NCBI GenBank assembly: GCA_018648945.1
Contig: JABGQJ010000347.1
Location: forward strand, 1 to 7,923
DNA: 7,923 bases
DNA from: Victivallales bacterium
Lineage (GTDB): Bacteria; Verrucomicrobiota; Lentisphaeria; Oligosphaerales; Lenti-02
Direction: 5' to 3'
The notes below the pieces were generated by a model that saw only the letters and a program-made list of their open reading frames with translations, ran no database searches and was not told the origin of the DNA. Positions 1-5,973 of the stretch are shown here, one piece after another. Each line of letters opens with the position of its first letter. The stretch's first letter is position 1. The position numbers were made by a program, and so were the translations under genes.

Positions 1-1
1 C

Positions 2-667
2 TTTGAGCAGCGGGACCTGCCACTGGATGAGCTGTTCGCTGCCCTTGACAACGACTTCGCCGACCGCGAACCCCTGCGCCTACGACTGCTTCGCGACACC
101 CCGTTCTACGGCAACGACGACCCGCGCGCAGACACCCTCGCCACCCAGCTTTTCGAGACCTACTTCGAGCTCCTCGACGGACGCCCGAACACCAAGGGTG
201 GCAAGTACCGCGTCAATCTCCTGCCTACCACCGTACACGTCTACTTTGGCTCGGTGGTTGGCGCTCTGCCCAATGGTCGCCGCGCCGCCGAACCGCTCTC
301 CGAAGGCATTTCCCCCACCCAGGGCCGCGACGGCAGCGGTCCCACCGCGATCGTCAAGTCCGCTGCCAACATCGACCATGCACGCACCGGTGGCACCCTT
401 CTGAACATGAAGTTCGCGCCCTCAGTCCTGACTGGCGGCGGCGTGGACAAGCTGGCCCACATGGTCCATGCCTACTTCCGCATGGGCGGGCACCACCTTC
501 AGTTCAACGTGGTCGATGCCGCCACCTTGCGCCAAGCCCAGCAAGCCCCCGCCGAGAACCGGGAACTGATCGTTCGTGTCGCCGGCTACAGCGACTACTT
601 CGTCGATATCGGGCGAGACCTCCAGGAGGAAGTGATCAGCCGCACAGAGCAGCAGAGTTTCGCCTGA
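2..667 (+). CDS. Glycyl radical enzyme, C-terminal part (PflD / glycerol-dehydratase-like family), 5' truncated
   Basis: This is an open frame entering from the left edge and ending at TGA 665-667, giving 221 residues. The C-terminal glycyl radical domain is clear. In order come PFYGNDD, GALPNGRRAAEPLSEGISPT, GPTAIVKS, GTLLNMKF, HLQFNVV and the radical loop RVAGYSDYF, with the radical-carrying Gly at 584-586, 26 residues before the end as is usual. The tail ISRTEQ is also typical. In this family an SAM-radical activase abstracts hydrogen from that Gly; the radical passes to an active-site Cys that attacks the substrate. The GTLLN and RVAGYS forms suit the PflD/diol-dehydratase/C-N-lyase branch better than classical pyruvate formate-lyase. 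The Cys/Glu loop that sets substrate choice lies outside the window, so the reaction cannot be named. No activase is seen downstream; it may lie upstream. The enzyme is cytoplasmic and oxygen-sensitive. Confidence 0.93.
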   Translation, partial: FEQRDLPLDELFAALDNDFADREPLRLRLLRDTPFYGNDDPRADTLATQLFETYFELLDGRPNTKGGKYRVNLLPTTVHVYFGSVVGALPNGRRAAEPLSEGISPTQGRDGSGPTAIVKSAANIDHARTGGTLLNMKFAPSVLTGGGVDKLAHMVHAYFRMGGHHLQFNVVDAATLRQAQQAPAENRELIVRVAGYSDYFVDIGRDLQEEVISRTEQQSFA

Positions 668-694
668 GTCTCCCCACGGCCTTGGCTCCGGTGG

Positions 695-723
695 TTGCAG
701 CCCTGCGGGCCACAGGCTATGAT
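695..723 (+). promoter_or_regulatory. Candidate sigma70-type promoter for the TPR gene
   Basis: A -35-like TTGCAG (695-700) and a -10-like TATGAT (718-723, five of six consensus bases) are separated by exactly 17 nt. Transcription would start near 730, leaving a leader of about 47 nt before ATG 777. An imperfect dyad (GTGG 691-694 with CCAC 710-713, inner GCA/TGC) overlaps the -35 and spacer. It could be an operator, or the end hairpin of the glycyl radical gene, although no T-run follows. Inferred from sequence only. Confidence 0.5.
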
Positions 724-776
724 TCCACAGGTAGAACCGCGACCTTCCCAGCCACTCCGCTACCAGAGAACCATCC

Positions 777-3026
777 ATGCTTTCCGCAATCTCCTGCCTC
801 TGGCGGCTCCCACACGATCTCTTGCTCCTCCTCCTGGATGCGCCAGCCGCGCTCATCGCCTCCCTTACGCGCGCCCCGTCGCGTCGCCCGGGCAACCAGA
901 GTAAGCACCGTTTCTGCCGCATCCGCGCCATCGAACCCCCCGAAGGCGAAGCCTACAGCTTCTGCGAACGGGCGGACCGCTACTACTACCCCAGACTCTT
1001 CGGCATCGTTTGCCCCCATTGCGTCCCCAAGGATCCAGCTGGGGATCGCCTCCTGCGCTGCGGCAACCGCCACAATACCTTCCGCGTGTACTGGGGGCGT
1101 CTTCTCGGCCCAGTGCTCGTCATCGCCGCCGCCCTGGCCCTGGTCTACTTCACTCCTACCCTCCTCGGGCACATGGAGGCCCTGACCACCCGCCCCGCCC
1201 CCGCTCGACAGGGCGGCAGCCAGCAGGCAAGCAAGCCGTCCGTCCCTGGACAGCCTTCCGGCGGCGCGGCGCAGGTGGTCCCCGCTGAGGGCCAGGCCAA
1301 CCCCAAGCAATCCGCCTCGGGGCCGGCCAGCCGGGCACGTGCACTTCTGGCCGACGGTCGCTATGACGTGGCGCGAGGCCCCTTCCTCGAAGCGATCCGG
1401 CGGCAGCCACAGAATGTCGATCTCCGCCTGGAGTTCGCGGCGCTGGCCCGCCGCACTGGAGATCGCCAACTGGCTACCGACCACCTGCGCACGGCCGTGC
1501 TCCTGGCCCCAAAGCGCGCGGACGTGCGCTACGCCTTCGCGTCGATCCTGGCCCTCCAGTTGGAGTACGAGAAGTGCCTGCCACACGCGTCCGAAGCCGC
1601 TCGGGCCGAACCCGAGAACGGGCTCTATCGCAGCCTCCACGCGCAAGCGCTGCTGGCACTTGGGCGCAGCCCCGAGGCCCTCGCGGAAGCCGAGGCCGCC
1701 ATCAAGCAGACGCCGACCGGAAGCGAACCACGACTGATTCTCGCCAACTCACTCCTGGCCGCCGGCAAGTACCACGAGGCCGAGGAGCACTTCCGCAGTG
1801 TCCTGCGGGACGACAAGGCTGAGAAGCGCGCGCTCGTCGGGGTGGCCCGGGTCAGAACGCTCCAGAGGAAGCTGGATGAGGCCGAGAAGATCCTCCACAC
1901 CCTGGCTCTGCCCATCCACGCCACCACCAAACATAGATTCAACCTGGCCGAGAAGATCCTCCCTCACTACACGGGGTTCACATCGTTGACCCGCTTCTCC
2001 GTTCCCCGGTTCCAGGTCGAACCGAGTTTCAGACTGCAAGGCCGGGTCGCCGAGGCGCAGACCGAGTTGGCGGAGGCATACTACGCCCTCCGCCAGGCGC
2101 CGAAGGCCCTGGCCATCCTCCGCAAACTCACCGAAGACCACCCGCAGTTGCTCACCATCCGCGCCCGCTACGCTCAGATGCTCGCCAAGACCGGCAACGG
2201 CAACGAGGCCTACCTCCTGGCAACCAACCTCATTGTCGATGCCCCGCGCGATGTCGGTGCACACCTTGTGCTTGCCGAGCTGTTCTTCGACCGCAGACTC
2301 TACGACCGAGCAGAGGAACAAGCCAAGCTGGCCCTGCAAGGCGACAGCAACGACCTCCGCCGACCATCGGCTCACCAGCTCCTCGCCCGAGCCTGCATCC
2401 GTCAGCAGGACTATGCGCAAGCCACGGAGCACTTCTCCCTGCTCGTCGAACAGCTCCCTGGCCTCATCGTCGGCCATCTCCAGCTCGCCGCCTGCCAGGA
2501 GGCAGCGAAGAACTACGCCACCGCCCGGAAGACTCTGGAGGACGCGTGCGAACGTTTCCCGCAGGACTCCCGTCCGCCGGCCGCACTTGGCGCGTTCTTC
2601 CTCCGGCGCCAGGAGGAGGATCTCGCCATCGAGGCATTCCGCAAGGCCCTCGGCAAGCAGCCCACCGACGCCACAGCCTACAACCGCCTCGCGGCCATCC
2701 TCGCGGACCGGAAACAGACCAAGGAAGCCCTCGCTTACGCACTCGTGGCCTTCAAGGCGCAGCCCAACCATTGGGGGGTGCTCGACACGCTTGGCTGGAT
2801 CCATTGCCGCAGCGGGGACACCGCTGCCGGCCTGCCGTACCTCAACCAGGCGCTGGCCCTCGCCCCCCGCAATCCCGAGATCCAGTACCACCTCGGCTAC
2901 GCCCTCGCCAAATCCGGCCAGCCCGACGCAGCCCGCTGGCACCTGGAGGTCGCGCTCCGTACCAGCACTCCCTTCCCCTGGCTGGATGAAGCCAAGGCGA
3001 CCCTCGCGGCCCTGCCAGACAAGTAG
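777..3026 (+). CDS. Membrane-anchored TPR protein with Cys-rich zinc-ribbon-like N-terminus
   Basis: This is a 749-residue protein of unknown function. ATG 777 is the first start after the in-frame stop at 732-734; AGAGA at 765-769 is only a weak ribosome site. Residues 14-30 are Leu/Ala-rich. Residues 47-99 hold C47, C63, the pair CPHC (79-82), C95 and H99, resembling a zinc ribbon. About residues 109-129 form one hydrophobic membrane helix preceded by R103 and R108, suggesting the N-terminus is cytoplasmic and the rest periplasmic. A Gln/Pro/Ala/Gly-rich linker (about 138-183) leads to roughly 15 TPR-like units of about 34 residues (184-734) with typical A-x-x-x-x-P ends. The array is interrupted at about 385-424. 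The last units (LGWIHCRSGD, IQYHLGYALAKSG) resemble large TPR proteins such as PrsT of exosortase/PEP-CTERM loci, but no exosortase gene is visible. TPRs normally hold protein partners, so a scaffold or assembly role is the best guess. The TPR call is firm; zinc binding and topology are inference. Confidence 0.85.
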   Translation: MLSAISCLWRLPHDLLLLLLDAPAALIASLTRAPSRRPGNQSKHRFCRIRAIEPPEGEAYSFCERADRYYYPRLFGIVCPHCVPKDPAGDRLLRCGNRHNTFRVYWGRLLGPVLVIAAALALVYFTPTLLGHMEALTTRPAPARQGGSQQASKPSVPGQPSGGAAQVVPAEGQANPKQSASGPASRARALLADGRYDVARGPFLEAIRRQPQNVDLRLEFAALARRTGDRQLATDHLRTAVLLAPKRADVRYAFASILALQLEYEKCLPHASEAARAEPENGLYRSLHAQALLALGRSPEALAEAEAAIKQTPTGSEPRLILANSLLAAGKYHEAEEHFRSVLRDDKAEKRALVGVARVRTLQRKLDEAEKILHTLALPIHATTKHRFNLAEKILPHYTGFTSLTRFSVPRFQVEPSFRLQGRVAEAQTELAEAYYALRQAPKALAILRKLTEDHPQLLTIRARYAQMLAKTGNGNEAYLLATNLIVDAPRDVGAHLVLAELFFDRRLYDRAEEQAKLALQGDSNDLRRPSAHQLLARACIRQQDYAQATEHFSLLVEQLPGLIVGHLQLAACQEAAKNYATARKTLEDACERFPQDSRPPAALGAFFLRRQEEDLAIEAFRKALGKQPTDATAYNRLAAILADRKQTKEALAYALVAFKAQPNHWGVLDTLGWIHCRSGDTAAGLPYLNQALALAPRNPEIQYHLGYALAKSGQPDAARWHLEVALRTSTPFPWLDEAKATLAALPDK
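1880..1962 (+). repeat. In-frame 17-nt direct repeat inside the TPR array
   Basis: GGCCGAGAAGATCCTCC occurs identically at 1880-1896 and 1946-1962. The copies are 66 bp apart (22 codons), so both encode AEKIL in the same frame. The second copy lies at the edge of the stretch (residues about 385-424) where the regular TPR pattern breaks. This suggests a partial internal duplication or a diverged repeat unit. Confidence 0.6.
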
Positions 3027-3037
3027 GGGCCGGATTC

Positions 3038-3064
3038 CTGGCCATGCGCTCTCAGCAAGGCCAG
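3038..3064 (+). terminator. Hairpin just after the TPR gene, possible terminator
   Basis: CTGGCC (3038-3043) pairs with GGCCAG (3059-3064). An inner TGC/GCA extends the stem across an A/A mismatch, leaving a 7-nt loop. It begins 11 nt after the TAG at 3024-3026. No T-run follows, so it is not a classical intrinsic terminator; it may stabilise the mRNA 3' end or support factor-dependent ending. Confidence 0.35.
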
Positions 3065-3069
3065 AACCA

Positions 3070-3098
3070 CTGGCGGCCCGCCAATCCGCCGCTATAGT
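3070..3098 (+). promoter_or_regulatory. Candidate promoter of the rpsB-tsf-pyrH-frr operon
   Basis: TATAGT (3093-3098, five of six bases of the -10 consensus) sits 17 nt after CTGGCG (3070-3075, only three of six for -35). The predicted start near 3105 would give a leader of roughly 200 nt before rpsB. The position, between the hairpin after the TPR gene and the structured leader, fits the main operon promoter, but the -35 is weak. Confidence 0.4.
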
Positions 3099-3104
3099 AC
3101 GGGG

Positions 3105-3301
3105 CTCCCACAATGGCGTTTGCGACCTCGGTCGAGTGATCGGGGCGGGGGGTTCTGTACCCCAACGCCGAACAATCAGCCCCCGGAACGTTTCGGAGTC
3201 TCGGCTTCGGGAACTTGGCACAGAACCGTCCCTCGCGACGGACCAAGCATCCAGCCCATACTCATCGCAAAACGCTCCAGAGCGACTGCAAGGAAAAACC
3301 A
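3105..3301 (+). promoter_or_regulatory. Structured 5' leader of rpsB, candidate autoregulatory region
   Basis: This stretch has no gene but much secondary-structure potential. A local hairpin runs 3144-3169 (GGCG/CGCC outer, GGGG/CCCC inner, loop TTCTGTA). GGTTCTGT (3151-3158) is also a perfect complement of ACAGAACC (3220-3227), which would break that hairpin. CCGTC/GACGG forms a 5-bp stem at 3226-3241, and CGCTC/GAGCG a small one at 3273-3284, just before the ribosome site. Ribosomal protein S2 is known to control its own mRNA through the leader in some bacteria. Whether this leader does so is inference. Confidence 0.35.
3290..3294 (+). promoter_or_regulatory. Ribosome binding site that fixes the rpsB GTG start
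   Basis: AAGGA lies 7 nt before GTG 3302. This selects GTG over the in-frame ATG at 3215, which would add 29 residues (MAQNRPSRR...) absent from S2 proteins and lacks a comparable site. Confidence 0.8.
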
Positions 3302-4258
3302 GTGCAGAAGACCACCATCACCGACCTGCTCGAAGCCGGCGTCCATTTTGGGCATCAGACCAAACGCTGGAATCCGAAGATGAAGTCCTACGTCTTCGGC
3401 ACCCGCAATGGGATCACGATCTTCGACCTGACCAAGACCATGCAGCAGCTCGCTGAAGCCTGTAGCTTCCTCCGGGATATCGCTACCGAGGGCGGCAAAA
3501 TCCTCTTCGTGGGTGCCAAGCGGCAGGCTCAGGAAGTCGTCCGCAACATGGCCGAGAGAACGAATATGTATTTCATGTGCGACCGCTGGCTCGGCGGCAC
3601 ACTGACCAACCACGGCGTCGTCCTCAGTCGCGTGGCTCATCTTCTGAAGCTCCGCACCATGGAGGAAGATGGCACCATGGACACCCTTCCCAAGAAGGAA
3701 GTCGCTGGCCATCGCCGTGAAGCCGGCAAGCTCGAACGTACCCTGGGCGGAATCGTCGACATGAAGAAGCTGCCCCAAGCCATGGTCGTGATCGATGTTG
3801 GGCACGAGCACATCGCCATCCGCGAAGCCAAGAATCTCGGCATTCCGGTCGTGGCGCTGGTTGATTCCAACTGCGCCCCCGACTACATCGAGCATGTGGT
3901 TCCCGGCAATGACGACGCCTTGCGCTCCATCAAGGTCATCGTTGACACCTTGGGCGCGGCCGTCATCGAGGGTCTGAACATGGGTGGCAGAGGCGACGAC
4001 GTCAAGGACACCCCGGCCCCCGTCGAAGAGGCAGCGGCTCCCGAAGCAGCAGCGGCCCCCGTCCAAGAGGCAGCGGCTCCCGAAGCAGCAGCGGCCCCCG
4101 AAGCAGCAGCGGCCCCCGAAGCAGCGGCAGCACCCGAAGCGGCAGCTCCCGAAGCGGCAGCAGCCCCCGAGGCGGCAGCTCCCGAGGCGGCAGCTCCCGA
4201 GGCAGCAGCGGCTCCCGAAGCGGCAGCACCCGAAGCGGACGCCCCGAAGGCCGAATAA
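3302..4258 (+). CDS. rpsB: 30S ribosomal protein S2 with long Ala/Pro/Glu repeat tail
   Basis: S2 is a 30S subunit protein that joins late and contacts S1 near the mRNA exit side. The protein has 318 residues; the S2 core occupies about 1-230. Family hallmarks are the N-terminal LLEAGVHFGHQTKRWNPKM (10-27), the loop DRWLGGTLTN (94-103), the LP-x-x-x-VVIDVGHEH strand (about 157-170) and VVPGNDDALRSI (189-200). GTG is chosen as start because AAGGA lies 7 nt upstream and the S2 homology begins there. Residues about 235-318 form a low-complexity tail of AAAPE/AAAAPE units, far longer than the E. coli S2 end (about 241 residues in total). It is the first gene of a cluster with tsf, pyrH and frr; its leader and the rpsB-tsf spacer both carry candidate RNA structures. 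The identification is secure; the role of the tail is unknown. Confidence 0.98.
   Translation: MQKTTITDLLEAGVHFGHQTKRWNPKMKSYVFGTRNGITIFDLTKTMQQLAEACSFLRDIATEGGKILFVGAKRQAQEVVRNMAERTNMYFMCDRWLGGTLTNHGVVLSRVAHLLKLRTMEEDGTMDTLPKKEVAGHRREAGKLERTLGGIVDMKKLPQAMVVIDVGHEHIAIREAKNLGIPVVALVDSNCAPDYIEHVVPGNDDALRSIKVIVDTLGAAVIEGLNMGGRGDDVKDTPAPVEEAAAPEAAAAPVQEAAAPEAAAAPEAAAAPEAAAAPEAAAPEAAAAPEAAAPEAAAPEAAAAPEAAAPEADAPKAE
4031..4234 (+). repeat. Tandem 15/18-bp repeats encoding the S2 Ala/Pro/Glu tail
   Basis: About 204 bp of tandem GCAGCGGCTCCCGAA-like units encode 11 A(3-4)PE units plus one variant AAAAPVQE unit (residues 244-311). Unit length alternates between 15 and 18 bp, always keeping frame. The third base varies (gca/gcg/gcc, ccc, gaa/gag), so the array is partly diverged but still prone to copy-number slippage. 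Confidence 0.9.
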
Positions 4259-4270
4259 GGCCCCCGCGAC

Positions 4271-4321
4271 GCCGAGTAAGCACCGGTGTGAGCCCTTCCT
4301 ACACCGAGCTACCAACTCGGC
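4271..4321 (+). promoter_or_regulatory. Two-state RNA structure between rpsB and tsf
   Basis: Fold A is CGGTGT (4284-4289) paired with ACACCG (4301-4306), enclosed by GCCGAG (4271-4276) with CTCGGC (4316-4321). Fold B is CCGAG (4304-4308) with CTCGG (4316-4320), loop CTACCAA. The two folds share bases and cannot coexist. The element starts about 12 nt after the rpsB stop and ends 22 nt before the tsf ribosome site. A switch or attenuator tuning the S2/EF-Ts ratio is inferred; no T-run follows. Confidence 0.4.
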
Positions 4322-4343
4322 ACCACAGCCAACCCACAACTCC

Positions 4344-4348
4344 GAGGA
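4344..4348 (+). promoter_or_regulatory. Ribosome binding site of tsf
   Basis: GAGGA lies 7 nt before ATG 4356. It fixes the tsf start and excludes the open in-frame stretch upstream (from 3984), which is only the repeat region of rpsB read in another frame. Confidence 0.8.
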
Positions 4349-4355
4349 AATACGA

Positions 4356-5156
4356 ATGGCCACCATATCCGCAAAGATGGTAAAAGAGCTCCGCGACAAG
4401 ACCGGCGTGGGCATGATGGAATGCAAGAAGGCCCTGACCGCCACCGATGGCGACATGGATACTGCCCTCGAGGAACTGCGCAAAGCCGGGATCGCCAAGG
4501 CTGGTGCCAAGGCCCACCGTTCCGCCAAGGAGGGGCGCGTCCTGACCTCCAATGACAATGGCGTCCACGTTCTTGCCGAGGTCCTGTGCGAGACCGACTT
4601 TGTCGCCAAGACTGACGATTTCCAGGCTTTCACCGCCAAGGTTGTCGCCCTGGCCAACACCCTCGACGCCGATGGCTGCGTCACCGAAGCGGTGGCCGAG
4701 GGCACCAAGGGCGACCTGACCGATCTCATCGGCAAAATCGGCGAGAACATGCAGGTCCGGCGGGTTGCCCGTTGGCAGCCTGCGGGCTCCTGCGCCAGCT
4801 ACATCCATATGGGTGGCAAGGTCGGCGTCCTGGCCGAAGTGGAAGGCGAGGCCGACGACGAACTGATGCACGATCTCTGCCTGCACATCGCGGCCTTTAG
4901 TCCCGCCTACATCGCCCCTGAGGACATCCCTGCCGAAGTCATCGCCAAGGAGAAGGAAATCGGTGCCGCGCAGGTCGAAGGCAAGCCCGCCGAGATCCTC
5001 GAGAAGATCGTCATGGGAAAGATCAACAAGTGGTACACCCAAGTCTGCCTGACCCGGCAGCCCTGGGTCAAGGACGACAAGAAGAGCTTCGCCAAGATCG
5101 CCCCCAAGGTCACTATCAAGCGGTTCCTCCGCTGGCAGGTCGGCGAAGAGATCTAA
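4356..5156 (+). CDS. tsf: Elongation factor Ts
   Basis: EF-Ts is the cytoplasmic nucleotide exchange factor that releases GDP from EF-Tu so it can be reloaded with GTP. The protein has 266 residues, slightly shorter than E. coli EF-Ts (about 283). The N-terminal UBA-like domain contains LRDKTGVGMMECKKAL (12-27). The EF-Tu-contacting TDFVA motif is at 80-84 within LCETDFVAKTDDFQAF. The core shows VRRVARW and YIHMGGKVGVLAEVEG (about 139-154). The end GKPAEILEKIVMGKINKWY, QPWVKDDKKS and RFLRWQVGEEI matches the family C-terminus, so the gene is full length. It lies 97 nt after rpsB, as in most bacteria, with a switch-like RNA structure in the gap, and 32 nt before pyrH. No defect is visible. Confidence 0.97.
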   Translation: MATISAKMVKELRDKTGVGMMECKKALTATDGDMDTALEELRKAGIAKAGAKAHRSAKEGRVLTSNDNGVHVLAEVLCETDFVAKTDDFQAFTAKVVALANTLDADGCVTEAVAEGTKGDLTDLIGKIGENMQVRRVARWQPAGSCASYIHMGGKVGVLAEVEGEADDELMHDLCLHIAAFSPAYIAPEDIPAEVIAKEKEIGAAQVEGKPAEILEKIVMGKINKWYTQVCLTRQPWVKDDKKSFAKIAPKVTIKRFLRWQVGEEI

Positions 5157-5188
5157 ACCTCCCCCAGCGCAAAAGCGACACGACGGCC

Positions 5189-5920
5189 ATGTCTGTAGCA
5201 ATACGGTTCCGACGAGTTCTCCTTAAGATGAGCGGCGAAGTCCTCAAGGGCGACGCTGCCTTCGGAATCCAGCCAGACGCCGTCGTTGTCGCCGCCAAGC
5301 GCGTCAAGGAACTGGTCGATCTCGGCACCGAGGTGGCATTGGTCATCGGTGCCGGGAATCTCTTCCGGGGCCAAGCGGCCAGCCGGCAGGGGATGGACCG
5401 GAGTGCCGCCGACCAGATGGGCATGCTGGCCACGATCATGAATGCCCTGGCCATGCGTGATGCCCTCGAATCGGTCGGTGCCCCGGCCGAGATTCTCTCG
5501 GCCTTGCCCATCCCGGGCGTGGTCGAAGGCTTTGACTACCGAGTGGCCAACCGCCTGCTCACAGCGGGCAAGGTGGTGCTCTTCGCCGCCGGCACCGGGC
5601 ATCCCTACTTCACGACCGACACCACCGCTGCTCTGCGCGCCTGCGAGATCAAAGCGGATGCCGTGCTCAAGGGCACGCAGGTCGATGGCGTCTACACCGA
5701 CGATCCCAAGAGCAATCCCGACGCCACCCGCTTCGCCCAGATCTCCTACTCTGAAGCCCTGGCCCGACGGCTCAAGGTCATGGACTCCACCGCCTTCAGC
5801 CTCTGCATGGACAACGATGTACCGATCGTGGTCTTCAACTTCTCCCATGACGCCGTTCTCGCTGACGTGGTGAAGGGCGACCTCAGCCAAGCCACTCTCG
5901 TCTGTTCAGACCCGAGCTAG
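5189..5920 (+). CDS. pyrH: Uridylate (UMP) kinase
   Basis: UMP kinase converts UMP and ATP to UDP and ADP in pyrimidine nucleotide synthesis. It is a hexameric bacterial enzyme of the amino-acid-kinase fold, usually tuned by GTP and UTP. The 243 residues are full length. Visible motifs are the Lys-containing LLKMSGEVLKG (11-21), the nucleotide loop GAGNLFRG (54-61), DRSAADQMGMLATIMNAL (70-87), GTGHPYFTTDTTAALRA (135-151), VDGVYTDDPKSNPDA (175-189) and the end MDNDVPIVVFNFS. The usual GGGN is GAGN here, and the Tyr of the common ADYMGML is Gln; neither change removes a known catalytic Lys or Asp. ATG 5189 is the only fitting start, since the next Met lies inside the LLKMSGE motif, yet no Shine-Dalgarno is evident before it. 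Coupling to tsf across 32 nt is possible. Confidence 0.97.
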   Translation: MSVAIRFRRVLLKMSGEVLKGDAAFGIQPDAVVVAAKRVKELVDLGTEVALVIGAGNLFRGQAASRQGMDRSAADQMGMLATIMNALAMRDALESVGAPAEILSALPIPGVVEGFDYRVANRLLTAGKVVLFAAGTGHPYFTTDTTAALRACEIKADAVLKGTQVDGVYTDDPKSNPDATRFAQISYSEALARRLKVMDSTAFSLCMDNDVPIVVFNFSHDAVLADVVKGDLSQATLVCSDPS

Positions 5921-5957
5921 CCTGATACGAACCGGGGCGCGCCCGTGCCCCCCCAGC

Positions 5958-5966
5958 AGGAAGAGG
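5958..5966 (+). promoter_or_regulatory. Ribosome binding site of frr
   Basis: A purine run AGGAAGAGG ends 7 nt before ATG 5974. Just upstream, GGGGC (5934-5938) and GCCCC (5947-5951) can form a small hairpin that leaves the site free. Confidence 0.75.
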
Positions 5967-5973
5967 TTCCCAA

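Noticed and set aside
1749..3221. 490-codon open frame on the - strand opposite the TPR gene
   Set aside because: The + strand carries a coherent TPR pattern through the same region; the antisense translation shows no family motif and arises from GC-biased codon use.
3215..3301. N-terminal extension of S2 from ATG 3215
   Set aside because: S2 homology begins at GTG 3302, which has AAGGA at ideal spacing; the extension has no S2-like sequence and overlaps the leader structures.
4031..4234. CRISPR-like or mobile repeat array
   Set aside because: The units are 15/18 bp with no spacers, stay in frame and encode a protein tail; this is a coding tandem repeat.
3176..4750. 524-codon open frame on the - strand across rpsB and tsf, with a Cys/Gly/Arg-rich repeat
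   Set aside because: It is the complement of two unmistakable conserved genes; the repeat is the antisense of the S2 tail. Long open antisense frames are expected at this GC content.
3984..5156. Open frame joining the rpsB repeat region to tsf, which would permit an S2-EF-Ts fusion by frameshift
   Set aside because: The upstream part is low-complexity out-of-frame repeat sequence, tsf has its own strong ribosome site, and no slippery motif was seen. Lack of stops is explained by GC-rich repeats.
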